64,000 nucleotides of DNA from Moringa oleifera (taxonomy: Eukaryota > Streptophyta > Magnoliopsida > Brassicales > Moringaceae): contig JAJFZO010000094.1 of the NCBI GenBank assembly GCA_021397835.1, forward strand, positions 5,308,001 through 5,372,000, given 5' to 3'. Each line of letters opens with the position of its first letter. Position 1 is the stretch's first letter. Below the pieces are notes generated by a model. It ran no database searches and had not been told where the DNA came from. It saw only the letters and a program-made list of their open reading frames with translations. Made by a program: the position numbers and the translations under genes. Below are positions 24,069 to 37,052 of this stretch, one piece after another.

Positions 24069-27000
24069 TTATACAGCTGTTGCCGTGGGTTTGAAACAAT
24101 CAATATTGCAAAGTCCAACTGATCTCATCATATCTCCAAACCTGCTACCATAATTAAATTCACAGTCAACGGACTCGTATGAATGTGTGCCAGCATGTTT
24201 GTTGGGCACAACTGATTTAAAAGAAAGAAAACGATGAATGAAAAAAAAAAAAACAATGGTCGAGTAAAAAATAATTCCTACCGGTCAATGCTGTTCCTTG
24301 CTTTCTCAGGCTGGTCTGTGGCATTATTTGCTTTGTCCAGGCGATCCACACTCTTTCTTGATTTCTCTTTCTTCTCAATACCGGCCCTTGACTTATCTCT
24401 GCGCTCAATACTCAGCCTTGGCATTTCTCTTTGGTCAGTACTCGACCTTGATCTTTCTCTTTGGTCTGTGCTTGGTCTGGATGTCTCCCTAAAATCTGTA
24501 CTGATTCTAGGTTTCTCTGTTTGATCTATAACTGGTAGTGATCCATTTCTTACCAATGCTGATTTTTCTATTGCTGAAATGAACTTCTTCAGGTGCTTGA
24601 TGTATTGTGGGTACAGCTCCAGGTCACAATGATTCCCTCCTTTAACCCACAATGGTTCATACTTTTCTTTACAGAGTTCCCAAAGCTGCTTACCATGGGA
24701 CCAATCAACAACATCATCAGCAGTTCCCTGCAAGTGATAGGTGAAAACACAGATCAATGATGTTGCTGAATGAGGATGTCTTCAGAAACACAGAAAATAA
24801 ACTGCACAATACTAATCATGAAATTTCATATGATATAAGTTCAGGTTTATAAACAGAAGCAGTCGAACTAATCAACATGGTGGCTGATATCTGTCAGCTC
24901 TAAAAGTATTATATTCATAGGGCATGCTCATTAAATCTCCCCAGAATTTTGATGCGCCTGAAACATTAAGAAAGGGATGCCATTTTTCATTCATTGAAAG
25001 AAGGGGGCAAGTCATTTTGCTGTTTAGAAATACATTCGACCTATATTGGCACGACTGCATTCATCTAAGCAAGAGAAGCAAATGTCCAGATTTTTAACCC
25101 AGATGAATGTTCACACAAGAATCAAATGCAAAATAGTCATATTTGTTTGGATTTTTCACCCTGGATTCATTACGACTTAGCCCAGTAATAAAAGTTTGGA
25201 GGAGCTCTAGAAGGAAAGGTATTTCTAATTAGTCATTTCTCCCTTATCATCTCTGGCTCGATAAACATAAATCATGAGTCATGAGAAAAGCTTCAATACC
25301 CAACATTTAACATACCGATCCACCATATAGCACTAGTGCAACCAATGAATGATAAATTAATAATTGGGGTTTCCGAGATTGTCCACAGAAAAGTTTGGTG
25401 GGTTTCACCAGTTTTCCCTCTTTATTTCCTGGTGTTACTGCAGAGAGCAGCTTATATAAGCCACCTTTTCAACCTGCCTGGTAGGAACGTAAAAAGTTCC
25501 AGTTTTAATATTTCACCATAATTCTTCTAAAGGATTGATATAAGAGGATGAAGTAATGCCTAAAAAACATTGGACATCTCTTTTTTTCCCTTTTTCTTTG
25601 TCATGCTCACAGTGAATCCTCAATTATCAAGTAGTGCAACAAGTGATACTACCTAGACATGTTTCACCTGTATGCTGCGCTTCATCACCTATTAATCTTT
25701 CTCCAAGGAAGGTAAAGCATGACTGCAGTTCTTGCTCACTCGAGATTTCAAAAGTTATAAAAGGAAAAATGAAAATAACATGTCTAGATAGATTGTACAG
25801 AAAAAATGTGCTCCAGAACCATATTTGTTCTTTCTTCAATAAACAAACAAGCAGCAATAAACATGTTTCCAAATGAAAGGTGTGCAAAAAGCCTTATTCA
25901 TTCATTATATTATGCTCAATATATTTACATGGTAAGCAAGAAAGATAAGAATCATGAACTTTAGGCATTGATTTGAATAAACTGCATTACAGCTTGCAGC
26001 ATAATAAAAAGCATGTAAAGCACATGAAACTCCCATGAAACACATCATTTTGTGAAAGCAGACAAATAAAAGCATTTGAAAAATATAGTTTTAGATGGAG
26101 GCCTTGTGTTGTTACATGTACATGAAATAATCAGCTGGAATTAGAAGGAAAAAGAAAAAAAATGGCAATCTAATCATGCAAATTCAAAGGTGTTAGCGAA
26201 TGTGCAGCTGACTTACTTTGGAACTCTGTTTGGCATTAAATGAAACTATATCACAATGGCAAACTAGGGATCCAAAAAATTTTTACAAATTGAAGTCACT
26301 TATCAAGACTTGGAGAACACTTACATGAATTACCAGAACAGGACATTTGACAAATGGTATTTTATCAATATTCTGCACCACAAAAAGAATGAAAAAATTA
26401 AAATGGATTAATTTTCTGGACGCTGCAATAAATGATTGAAACTTTGCACTTGCATTCATTTGAAGTCAAAAACCTTATAAATGTCGAACCAGTAAGTTCG
26501 CTTCACTGGGTACATGACTCTGAGGCCAGACATTATTGGACTGTGGAGAACAACAGCCCTCAACCTAGGTAACCTGGTTGCCATATCTAGTGTGGGTCCA
26601 CTCCCAACTGACTGCCCATATAAGATAATATCCTCCTCCTTCACCCCATATGTTTCTTCAAGGCATCTATACACAGCTTCTATGTCAGAGTAAGTGTTCT
26701 GCTCACTTGGCTGTCAAGACACAGAAAGAAACTCACAAAGTTCAGAGTATGCAACTTAACAGTTCTCATATAAGTCAAACACTATCATTAGTTGCTAAGT
26801 AAATTCGGTAAATTAGGAATGATTTCCATAACGAACAACTGAATCAAACAATTTAAGTACATTATGCTACGTTGATGACAGCATATTTTTTTGCCATGTT
26901 CCAAGTTCTCTCGGTTCCCATTAAGAGAAAAATCCAATGTCCCATCCAGTTTCTGAAAAGATAAAATATGAGAAATTAAAAACACTCCTCTGAAATACCA

Positions 27001-27799
27001 CCCCCCCCCCAAAAAAAAAAAAAAAGGTTAACTTAGCTAACCACATACAATTGGTTAGCTTTCAATTTCATTTTAATACAAAAGAAATAAGGATCTCAAA
27101 ATTCAGATTTTAATTTCCCACTGTACTCTGTTGCCTCAGCTGCTAAAAGTTACAAAGATCCACATTTCATATGAACCCCTCTTCCAACAACTTCTCAACA
27201 ACCAAACAAAGGAAAACAAGAATCCCAGATCCCATACCTTTCCAGTCGATTGCCCATATCCAGAATAATCATACCTGCGTGAGAAACACCCCATCAATTA
27301 AAACTTTCACTTCCCACCACTTCACCTACAAACACACTGTAGGTACATATACAAAGTTTCCAAACATAACTAGATACACAACCACATGCACCAACAAATA
27401 CACATGCACGACACATACACGTACACCTATCAGATAGGCATACAAATAGACCAAAAAAAAAAAAGTAGTAGGTGATTAGAGATTTTTCATCACCGACCCC
27501 ATCAAGTTGACCCGGAGATGCAGGCTGAGCTCACTGAAGAGCTCGTACATCTGCCCAAGATCGGCAGCATTGCCATGGGAGTAGAGAATAGTCAACGAGG
27601 CTGCAGGGTTCTTAATGTACACCGCCACCACTTGATTCCCTCTCTTGGTTCCAAGCTTCAAGACGTCTACATTTTCCCTGGCGACCACCCCCGACATCCT
27701 CAGCTTCCCCGTCACTTCGTCTGAGGTCACCTCGTAGGAAGGCGGCCTGGGCGGGAAGAAAGCAAACTTCGCCGCCATCGATGACGTCACGGCTCCCAT
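24069..27799 (-). CDS. ABHD17-like alpha/beta hydrolase with repeat tail
   Basis: Six exons: 27799-27498, 27274-27238, 26710-26474, 26372-26325, 24727-24282 and 24141-24069; 380 aa, phases consistent. The alpha/beta-hydrolase core has a nucleophile elbow GQSVGSG (Ser147), the acid in [12 protein letters not shown] (Asp212) and the histidine in GGNHCDLE (His241). [14 protein letters not shown] supplies the oxyanion region. Animal ABHD17 enzymes remove palmitate from proteins; activity here is inferred from the family. The start MGAVTSS has Gly2 and could be N-myristoylated, suggesting membrane association. Residues 272-357 form a run of 10-residue repeats of pattern R-x-S-x-D/E-x-x-E/D-x-S. 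The tail ends in GLCNIDCF. The first intron donor (GTCGGT) is weak but gives the conserved VNLMGYDYSGYG join. Confidence 0.93.
24283..24538 (-). repeat. 30-bp (10-residue) coding repeats in the ABHD17-like gene
   Basis: About eight degenerate units run through residues 272-357: for example [60 protein letters not shown]. Spacing is exactly 10 residues, and a matching 30-base periodicity is visible in the DNA. Confidence 0.9.
27001..27025. repeat. C10-A15 homopolymer junction
   Basis: Ten C followed by fifteen A in an intron of the ABHD17-like gene (between exons at 27238 and 26710). Likely unstable in length and prone to sequencing error. Confidence 0.95.
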
Positions 27800-28500
27800 T
27801 TATTAATAAATTTTTTAAAAATATAAAACTATAAATCACAAAAACTGCCGATGCAATTCCAAATCAAGGCAGGAGTTTTGGAGCAAGCATTACAGAACAA
27901 ATATGAAACATTTAACAAATTCAATATGCGTGACAAAATCGAATCTGTATTTGCTATATGTCAGCGGATGCAATAGTAAGATTTGGGTCCGGACATAATT
28001 AAAAGACAGGTAATTAGCAAGAGGGAAAGCGAGAGGACCTCGTAGAGGCTACGACAACATAATCAACACATAAGACACAGAAAGATAAGGCATACACGCG
28101 TCTCGAAATTGAATTCCGATTCGGTTAACTGAGGGTTTTTCGGATTTAAGATATTGAGAAAAGTTTGACAGGGAGAGTTCGAACACTAGGAAAGCGAGAG
28201 AAACAAAATGAAAATGGAGAGAGAGTTTAGGGTTTGAAGCCAGAAATGAAGAGAAAGAGAGGGAAAATCGCGAAGAGGAGGAAAAACCGGCGACGAAAAG
28301 AAAGAGGAGCACGTGACTTTTTTGATTTTTCTACAAAACCCAACAAAAACAACAAAATTTAAAGAAAAGTCAGGATCCAGTGATTGTGATGTTTTGGTAG
28401 TAAAAGTGCGGAGGTGGCCTATAATGTCGACACGTGTCCTCTCAGGGAGAAGATTTGTTATGTGAAAGCCATGGGCATCGGTGTTTGTTCTTTTGTAAGC
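27800..28500 (-). promoter_or_regulatory. Probable promoter and leader of the ABHD17-like gene, with two G-boxes
   Basis: Upstream of the minus-strand ATG, a purine-rich plus strand (28170-28300) reads as a CT-rich plant 5' leader on the minus strand. CACGTG occurs at 28310-28315, and the palindrome GACACGTGTC at 28429-28438, about 120 bases further upstream. CACGTG is the core site for plant bZIP and bHLH factors. The start of transcription is not determined. Confidence 0.4.
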
Positions 28501-31500
28501 AACAGAAGAATTTGCCAGCTGGAATTTTATTTTTATTTTATTATTTTCTTTTTATGATAAATAATTTTTTATTTATTTTAGTTAGCTGGAAAGAAATATG
28601 GAGACTGTTTATTTTGTCTGTTATTATAGCAAAATTTAACAGTGTTAGGCGCCTACAGGCATATAATGATCTAATTACATTATCTAATTCAGGGGGTTAA
28701 CGGTAAACTTGTCCCTTAACTATCTAAATAAGACGGGACCCTTAATATTATATCTATTGTTTAAATCCGAAGTCTTCTTCTTTTGTTTCCATTTATTTTT
28801 TCATAAATGTTAAATATATTCCATTAGAGTCATAGACTTAAATCCGGCTCGTTGCAGATATTCACGGAAACTTCATATGAATCATGTCAATTATCTATTA
28901 TGTGGTCCAAATATAGTTTATGTTAAAAAATATAATTAATATATATAATTAAAATTTATGAATTTAATATAATTGAAAATATTATATAAATAAATAATAT
29001 AAATTTTTTAACCCTTTACATTATTATAAAAAATAAATAAATAAACAGAACTCGGTGATGTACTTTGTCAAGTGTAAAATGGTGACGATCGATTTGAAAA
29101 ATCGACTAACGCCAATTATAACGATAATGTAAATCTAAAATATTTAGTATTTATAATTTGATGTGAATTAAAATAATATTTGTATTATTTTAAAAAATAA
29201 ATACTAATGAAAAATGAAGGTAGATAAATTTTAAATAAATTAAATATCAATAATGTTTAATAACTACAATTTAAATTTTTATATGCATGATTGCCTATGG
29301 ATATCTTCATAAGTTTTGTAGATTTTAAATGTATTTATAATTATGTGAAAATATTTACAAATTAATCAGGAGAATGAGCACTACATTAACACTTGCATGT
29401 GACAATTATCATTCATAATATTGTTTTTAATATCACAATAATATTATTCCATAATTATTAAATTAAAAAAAAAGAAGAAGGAAACGTCTCCATTGCAACA
29501 ATCATACATGATGGTCCCCTAGATAGGTCCATCCAATTTCATCATACATTTCATTGCATGAATATGGCTGCCAAAAATGGAAAAATAAATAAATAATTCC
29601 ATATTTATGAAAGGCAATTATTGGCTAAATATGTGAAGTTCCTATGGCTTTTTGTGACCTTGCTTTCAGGGCAGTGACCCTACATTTTCCATTTTTCAAG
29701 GGATAAAATGTAAAGCCAAGCAATCAATTAGTCACTTTTGGGCACTTTTGTCTTGCTTTTAAAGTGACTTGGTTATGAAGTTAAAACACACTATGTACTC
29801 ATAATTGGTTAGTGTAAAATATTCAAAGGGATAAGCTTTAACTAGTTTGCCGAATTAAAAGGTTGTACCTTTTAAATTGAAGGTGTTGCGAGCTTCCCAT
29901 TGTTATATTTTTTTAATGAAGTAAGTATGAAAAAATTTCTTAAATTATATCAATTTTTAATTTATATTTTATTATATCGAATGAATTAATTATATATTTA
30001 ATATTTTATTTAATATAATTTAAATTATTACCAAAAAAATTAAGTGTTTTTTGTTAGAATAGTTCAAAAATGATTCAAATAATTTTACATATTATTTTGT
30101 TCATATATTTTAATTTTAAATAATTTTTAACTTATAAATTAAAATTTTATAATATACAATTTAAAAAAAATTTTATTTCTTAAAAAATTTTAAATTTTTT
30201 ATAATAATAGCTTTAATTTTTATTACATCTATTACAAAATTTAAATTAACAACATTATATAAGATTTTAAATTTTAAAATTTTTAATAAAATTTAAATAA
30301 AAACCAAATTAAAATATCAAATATTTAATTGATTCATTTGATATTTTGAAATGTAGATAAAAAGTAAATTACTTACACTTTTTAAGGCAATAACTTTTTG
30401 TTCATTATTATTCTAGAAATACACATTTTTGTTATATTTTTTTATCAATTTTATTGACTTAATTATTGAAATTTTTTTATATTATAATCGTTTTATTTTT
30501 TAATTTTTCATAAACAATATTGATAAATGATAAGAAGACAGAGGAATCAGGAAAAAAAACAACTTCAGATAAGTGAACAAAATCAATGAAATTAGACTAG
30601 ATCAGGACAAAATGGAAAAATTGGGTTAGATGGGTACTCCGGGTCAGGTGGGAGGGAAAATTTGGAACAGAAGAGTCCCTGTTACCGCAAATTGAGTGTC
30701 TCCTGACGTTTTGACTCTTAGTGAGAGGTATCTAAGACTGTGGTTTCTATTAGGGCTCCACCTATCAGTCATTAAGGATTACAACTACAAGATATTGATG
30801 GTTATCTTCCTTTTCAGGTTCTTTGGTTTTCATGGGCCACACCTATTTTGTACCTACTACATGGCAATGCACCATTTTCAAAAGAATAATTGGGCATCTG
30901 TTACTTTTCTCCCACTGTTCTATAATGAGGATTCATTATCAGAAAAGGTGGTTTTCTCTTGTATTCTTGTGTTTTGTAGGACATTATCAATTTGATTAGG
31001 TGAAGATTGGGTTGCGATGGGTCTTGATCTTTATTCATGATCTTAATTATTTGAACTTAACCTCTTCTTTTTTTTTCAAAATGATTACCTGTCCATTGTC
31101 CTGCTTTAACCATTGCAGAGATAGATTGGAATTTGGAATCTTCACATCAATTCTATAAATGGGCACTGTAAAGATTGTGTAAAATTACCCAGCTGCAATT
31201 GAACAGGATTAATGGCCAAAAATCCCCAGAGAATCAATGTGTTTGATTTTGGAGAAGTCCCTGGTGGTCTAACCGCTGGTCAGATGCTTTCTTTCTTGCC
31301 TTGATTGTGTTTGAAAAAATGCCTTATTGGACCTCAATAAGCCGGTGGTGCGGCAGGCTGAAGAAGTTTGCTGGGCTTTGGTTCTTCTTCAACTGTTTCT
31401 TGCTTTCTCTTGTTTGGAAGAAAGCAAAAAAGAATTTTAACTTTAACATGATAAAGTGTTTTGTGATCATCATTTGGCCTAAATAGCATTGGCAATAAAT

Positions 31501-34339
31501 CATTTCAGAGAAGGGTCATAGAGATTAGAGAGAGCACCCACATTCACAGCCATCATTTTATGCTCTAATCTATAATATCTTTCAGAGGGTCTCTTATTTG
31601 TTGCCATAATGTACTCCATAGGTGACATATCAAAATTTATACTAAAGGAGTTTCTAGCTACTCATACAGGTCATAAATCTCCTCTCTCACAAGTAAATTT
31701 TACATATTCTTCTTGGTCTTAATTTAGATAGTTGTTAGATATTGTCTCTGAGTACCCAGCAACTCTGTCCCTTTAGTGTTTCATAATTTCTTTCATGAAG
31801 CAACTACAGCCTGAACATCCTTGATACTGTATAACAGGGTCTAATGTCTGTTGATAAAGATCCCATGAGTTAAAGTCTCACTTTTCATAAGTTAACTTGG
31901 AAAGCAGCAGAGAGAAAGACCATTTTATGTTTGATAAGTTTCAAATTATGAGTGTTCTTTCTTCTCTTCTGAAAATTGGCCTATATATAGAGCTGACTTT
32001 TGCTTAGGTTCTACAGAGAGATTTCTATGTACCTGACACTGCTCTTCTGCAGCAGTAAAATTGAGGAACTATAGTCAACATCTTCACAGCAATCGGCGTA
32101 AACTGTTATGTGAGTATGCTCACTGGGCTTTCTGCAGATAATTTGTGTTTAAATGAAACTAAAGTACCAATGTACATAGTTATGCATAGTCAAAGCTTGA
32201 ATTTTATCTGGGTTTGTTTGCGCAGGCTGGATCTATCTGGGTTTGTTCAGTTATGAAGTATATCTTCAAGAGGAGAACCTTCTGATAAGTAAAAACTCCA
32301 CTGGAAGCAACTTGGACCTGACAGAAGATGTTGAAGTTCAGGAAGATAGCAAGATAGAGTGATTTGGAATCCATCTGTTTGTGGAAATTTTCATATGAAA
32401 GCAACCTCTGAGGCTATTAGAGAGAAGAAGAATTCAAAAGTGATTTGGCTAGACTTGTTTGATTAATTTCCCATCTGATTTCCAAGCACAACTTTCTTGG
32501 CTTTGGCTGGATCTCTTAGATAGGCTGAATTGCAAAGCTAGGCAGAGAAGATGGAATGTTTCAGTAAATCCTGATTGTGTTTTCTGCAACACCGAGGAAA
32601 CCAAATCCAGAGAACATATATAACTTGCCATTTTGACAGAGCAGATCTGGATCCAAATTCTTCAGAATGCTGAAAGCAGCAGAATTGTAACAAATTGCCA
32701 ACAAAAGTACACTGGCTTCTTCAAGACTCAATGGTGTCAAATTTTATGCCTGTAAAAGGTTGGAGATGGAGCTCAGTTTCCATTTCAGGATTATAAGTTA
32801 CTTTATCTGTCATTTTCCTGATCTCCTGGCACTTTCCTCTGCTTTGCAATTATCTTGGTATCTTGGATAAATCAAACTTCCCAAAAAGGAAAATGGAAAA
32901 TGGAATTTAGAGATACTTCCCCATAATTTTCTCTCTGAACTGTGATCACTAGACCTAATCCATTCAGACAATTAGTAAACTTGTACAAAACTAGTTAATT
33001 TTTTAAAAAATGAGAACCGCAATTGATTCCTTTTTCATTTGGTGGGAAACAGCTATGCTGTGGAAGCGAAGTTTCAGCCTTTCGACACCCAGAAGAAATT
33101 AGTGGAGCCCAACAACAATGAAATTTGAATACAAGTTAGTGGAGCCCAATGACATTAGCACTACAGAATGACACACCCCCATCCATCCCTAGCTTCTCAT
33201 TCAGGCAACCTTTATATGGTATTGAAATTGGATTTGCTAAGGTCATATCAAGATATATAATTAGAGACATCATTGGATTTGATTTTCATCTTTAAATATA
33301 AATATAATATTTTTTTCGATATTTTGTATATTTTCGATATTGCTCCATTATGAATTGTTTCTGTGATAAAATTATTTGACAACTTTTTAAGTTGGAATGT
33401 AAAATGTAAGGATTTAATATCCCATATTTTATGATTTATGGATGATGTACAAATTCATAGTTTGGATTAGGTATCAATATTATTTAAATTATGTGATATT
33501 AATAATTTTTTTTACTTATTTAGCAAGTGGGTAGAACACGATTCAGCCTAAATTAATTTTTTTATTATATAAAAGGTTACCCATTTGAAATTTTTTCATA
33601 ATTAATTTTTTTTGAAAGAAGTTATTACCCTAAGCAAATCCATTAACTTGGTGATTTGATTTTTTTTTTTTTTGAATGGCACAATTTCATTGGTGATGTG
33701 CTAAGATCATGTTCTTTACAGTTTGCTGAAGTGTCATACTTTGATAGGAGAAACAGCAACCTCAGACCTTAGTGTACAGCAGAGGACTACCTCCAGACTC
33801 CAGTTTCATCTTTCATATTTATTTTCTCGTTTTGGTTTTTCCTTTACCCACTAGTGACAAAACCACACAAATGAGACGTTCAGAACTCAATGTCGAGGAG
33901 TATAGAAGTTGGACTTCTCCCTTGTTTCTATGCCAGAATTTATTGTCTGAACTTTGAAAAGCTTCTCTTTCCAAGCAAATGTTAGTGTGTTCTTGAATCC
34001 CAAGGTAACGAGTTCAAGTCCCTGACGTTTCATTCTTTGTAACTCTTGTGTCGTCACCTTGATCTTTACCTACTTTGCCCATCTTTTCTTTGAATATTTT
34101 AGGTCATCTGCAAGATTACCCTTCTTTGGATCTGACTAATGTTAGGGCTTTTCTCTGTGACATGGTCCTTTTGGCAATTCAGTGAGCTTTTAGTGTCCGG
34201 ATTCGCGGGCTCTGTTATTTGACGCCTGAAATCGACTTGTTAGCGTGAAAGACTGGATCTTTTGGTGTAAAGCCATGAATTAGAGCTGAGCATTTGGTGC
34301 CTTGGTAAGATTTGGAATCGGGTTAATTAGGGTATTCAT
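28500..34339. other. Gene-poor region upstream of the F-box gene
   Basis: 28700-30540 is strongly AT-rich with no coding signal. 30560-33200 is clearly less AT-rich, has small open frames up to 99 codons (30696-30995), but shows no domain I recognise; it may be decayed repeat or non-coding transcription. TTAGTGGAGCCCAA occurs twice near 33100-33150. 33300-33680 is AT-rich again. 33700-34339 is likely the promoter and leader of the downstream F-box gene. Confidence 0.5.
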
Positions 34340-35656
34340 ATGGGTAGTGTTGGGGAATCATCTGATTCTGCTTCTGAAGTATCTGGTGCCGAATCCACAA
34401 AAAGCAGGGTTCCGCGTGATGATGAGAATTGTCCTAAGCAGGTTTCACCTATTAGAGGTGCTGGTTCAAGGAATACAAGCCCTTTAGGTCGTGTGGGATC
34501 CAGGAATACTAGTCCTTCTAGACAAAAAGTGATTAAGACCAAACCACGTGGTTTAGATGAGGAGACGGTTGCTACATTTGGCAAAGCTGTTCATCCTGAT
34601 GTTCAAATGGAAGATAACATATGGGCAATGTTGCCTGAAGATTTGTTGAATGAGATTTTAGCTCGGGTTCCTCCATTTCTGATATTTCGGCTCCGGTCTG
34701 TTTGCAAACGATGGAATTCAATTCTTCAAGATAGTAGTTTCCTCAAGTTTCATTCGCAAGTGCCATCTCATGGCCCTTGTCTTCTCACTTTCTGGAAGAA
34801 CTCACAGACACCACAATGCTCGGTTTTTAGCTTGCCATTGAAAACATGGTATCGAATTCCATTCAATTTTTTGCCTCAATGGGCATTCTGGTTAATTGGT
34901 TCTTCTGGTGGTCTAGTTTGCTTTTCTGGGCTTGATGGGCTAACTTTTAGAACTTTAGTATGTAATCCCCTTACGCAGAAGTGGAGGACACTGCCGAGTA
35001 TGCATTATAACCAGCAAAGGCAATTGATTATGGTTGTAGATCGGATAGATCGGTCATTCAAAGTCATAGCCACTAGCGATATTTATGGGGACAAGTCCTT
35101 ACCCACTGAAGTGTATGACTCAAAACTTGATGGATGGTCACTCCACCAGATAATGCCTGCAGTTAATCTTTGTTCCTCAAAGATGGCTTACTGCGATTCT
35201 CGGTTGTATTTGGAAACCCTCTCACCACTTGGTTTGATGATGTATCAGCTGGACACAGGATACTGGGAACACATTCCTGCTAAGTTCCCAAGGTCTTTAT
35301 TGGATGGTTATTTGGTTGCTGGGACTCATAAGCGGCTGTTTCTTGTTGGAAGAATTGGTCTATATAGTACCCTTCAGAGTATGAGAATATGGGAACTAGA
35401 TCATGCTAAGATTACATGGGTGGAGATAAGTCGGATGCCACCAAAGTATTTTCGAGCTCTGTTGAGGCTATCAGCTGAGAGATTTGAGTGCTTTGGACAA
35501 GATAATTTGATCTGCTTCACATCTTGGAACCAAGGCAAAGGTCTTCTTTATGATGTGGATAAGAAGGTTTGGTCCTGGATTGCTGGCTGTGCCCTTCAGT
35601 CATACAACAGCCAAGTCTGTTTCTATGAGCCACGGTTTGATGCTTCTATATATTGA
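34340..35656 (+). CDS. F-box/kelch-type protein, At5g15710-like
   Basis: Single uninterrupted exon of 438 codons starting at the first ATG. The N-terminus (1-90) is Ser-rich with a duplicated GSRNTSP motif and the conserved [10 protein letters not shown] block. The F-box is at about 94-135 ([31 protein letters not shown]). The C-terminal half has kelch/F-box-associated repeats ([30 protein letters not shown]) and ends [13 protein letters not shown]-box proteins link substrates to SCF ubiquitin ligases through SKP1. The sequence is close, by recall, to Arabidopsis F-box/kelch At5g15710, from the same group as HAWAIIAN SKIRT. Its substrate is not known to me. No defects are seen. Confidence 0.96.
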   Translation: MGSVGESSDSASEVSGAESTKSRVPRDDENCPKQVSPIRGAGSRNTSPLGRVGSRNTSPSRQKVIKTKPRGLDEETVATFGKAVHPDVQMEDNIWAMLPEDLLNEILARVPPFLIFRLRSVCKRWNSILQDSSFLKFHSQVPSHGPCLLTFWKNSQTPQCSVFSLPLKTWYRIPFNFLPQWAFWLIGSSGGLVCFSGLDGLTFRTLVCNPLTQKWRTLPSMHYNQQRQLIMVVDRIDRSFKVIATSDIYGDKSLPTEVYDSKLDGWSLHQIMPAVNLCSSKMAYCDSRLYLETLSPLGLMMYQLDTGYWEHIPAKFPRSLLDGYLVAGTHKRLFLVGRIGLYSTLQSMRIWELDHAKITWVEISRMPPKYFRALLRLSAERFECFGQDNLICFTSWNQGKGLLYDVDKKVWSWIAGCALQSYNSQVCFYEPRFDASIY

Positions 35657-37052
35657 GCAGGAAGTTTTGCTTTGTCTATTCTGCTATTTTGTAATCTGAC
35701 TCGAGGCTTTAATGAGCGGCATAATCTTCATTCATTATCTTCTTCTTCCTTAATGATTGTCTCAATTCTCCTATGCACTTATGAGGAAGGTTTACTCTCT
35801 TCAGCTGATTAGTGATTCAAATTCCTTACAGTATGCTGTGGATCACCATTATGCATAGAGAAAAAGAAGCAGGTGATATCTATACGTTACTGATGCTCCC
35901 ATAGTGGTTACAATGATGCGGACTATTGTACTTCTCATTTTAATGATGGCTGCGGTTGAAAAGGATGTAATTCATGGATGATGATATTGGGAAGGAATTG
36001 TAAGATAAGCATTCTTTTCCAGCTTTTGAATACCAAAATTTTTTATCCCTTGTGCATAGTTCAACATGATCTCCCATTTCTGTGCTCACTCATCTATTGA
36101 TTGTTGCCATGTATCTTGAGTTTTATTATAGTTCTTTTTTCGTTGTAAGTAGTTAATTTTCTTTAGTTTCCTCTTGTGAATGTGGTGTTGCTTTATTTGT
36201 TTGAACCTCTTGCTCCTTTTAGATGGCTTAGCTTACACAATTGAGTAAATATGTGGAATTCCTGCTGGAAATTGACTTCATGCGGCTTTTGTTAGCTATA
36301 TGGAAGTAACCGTATGCTTTCTTTTGGCTCTGGTGGAAGTATTTTTACCATCATTATTACTCTGGTGATCGAAGTGGTATATTATTACTTTGAAATTTAC
36401 ATGATCTGAGAAGTGATCCTCCCATTCATCTGTTTTATTGATGTTTGCAAGTCTGTAAATTATGTTTTGATACTCAGATGAAATCAATTATCCTTTACTT
36501 TTTTCAGAGCTTGAATTTGGTGTGTCATCCCAAGAGAGTTTCTGATTTTCAGCCAAGCTGTTACCACCACAGCAGTATGACTGAAAATATCACTTCCCTG
36601 ATAGTTATGTTTGTGGCATTTTTATTTATTTTTTAATATGTACCCAACTATTGGGAATATGTATCATTGGGCTTGGATAATTATTAATTCAAGACAAACT
36701 TATCCTGCCTGATTTTCTAGCCTCTTTTGTAATGGTATTTAGCTTGGAGCTAACTTGTCTTTCTTTCAGTAACTTAAGTTATTGGCCAACTTTCTAATCC
36801 CTGCTTATGATGGGGCTGCCAATGTTGTGTTTCATATGCTGATAGCTAATAACCTCTTCTGGTGATCAGTTCATTATTTTATACTAGACCTAGCAAAAAC
36901 CATCTTGTTTAAAGAACTGATTTTTTCTATAGATCTGCTTTGTGAAGATTTCTGTAGGTAGTCACTTTCTGCATACAGATGTCACACCTAAATGGCTTCG
37001 CCAACATAGAAAGAGGAGAACTAAGATTGATGGAGGCTTGTTCAATACTGGA
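35657..37052. other. Convergent 3' region of the F-box gene and GDSL gene 1
   Basis: About 1.4 kb between two converging stop codons. The first part is probably the F-box 3' UTR. T-rich, unremarkable sequence follows; open frames of about 63 codons show no domain. No RNA gene or mobile element is seen. Confidence 0.55.
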
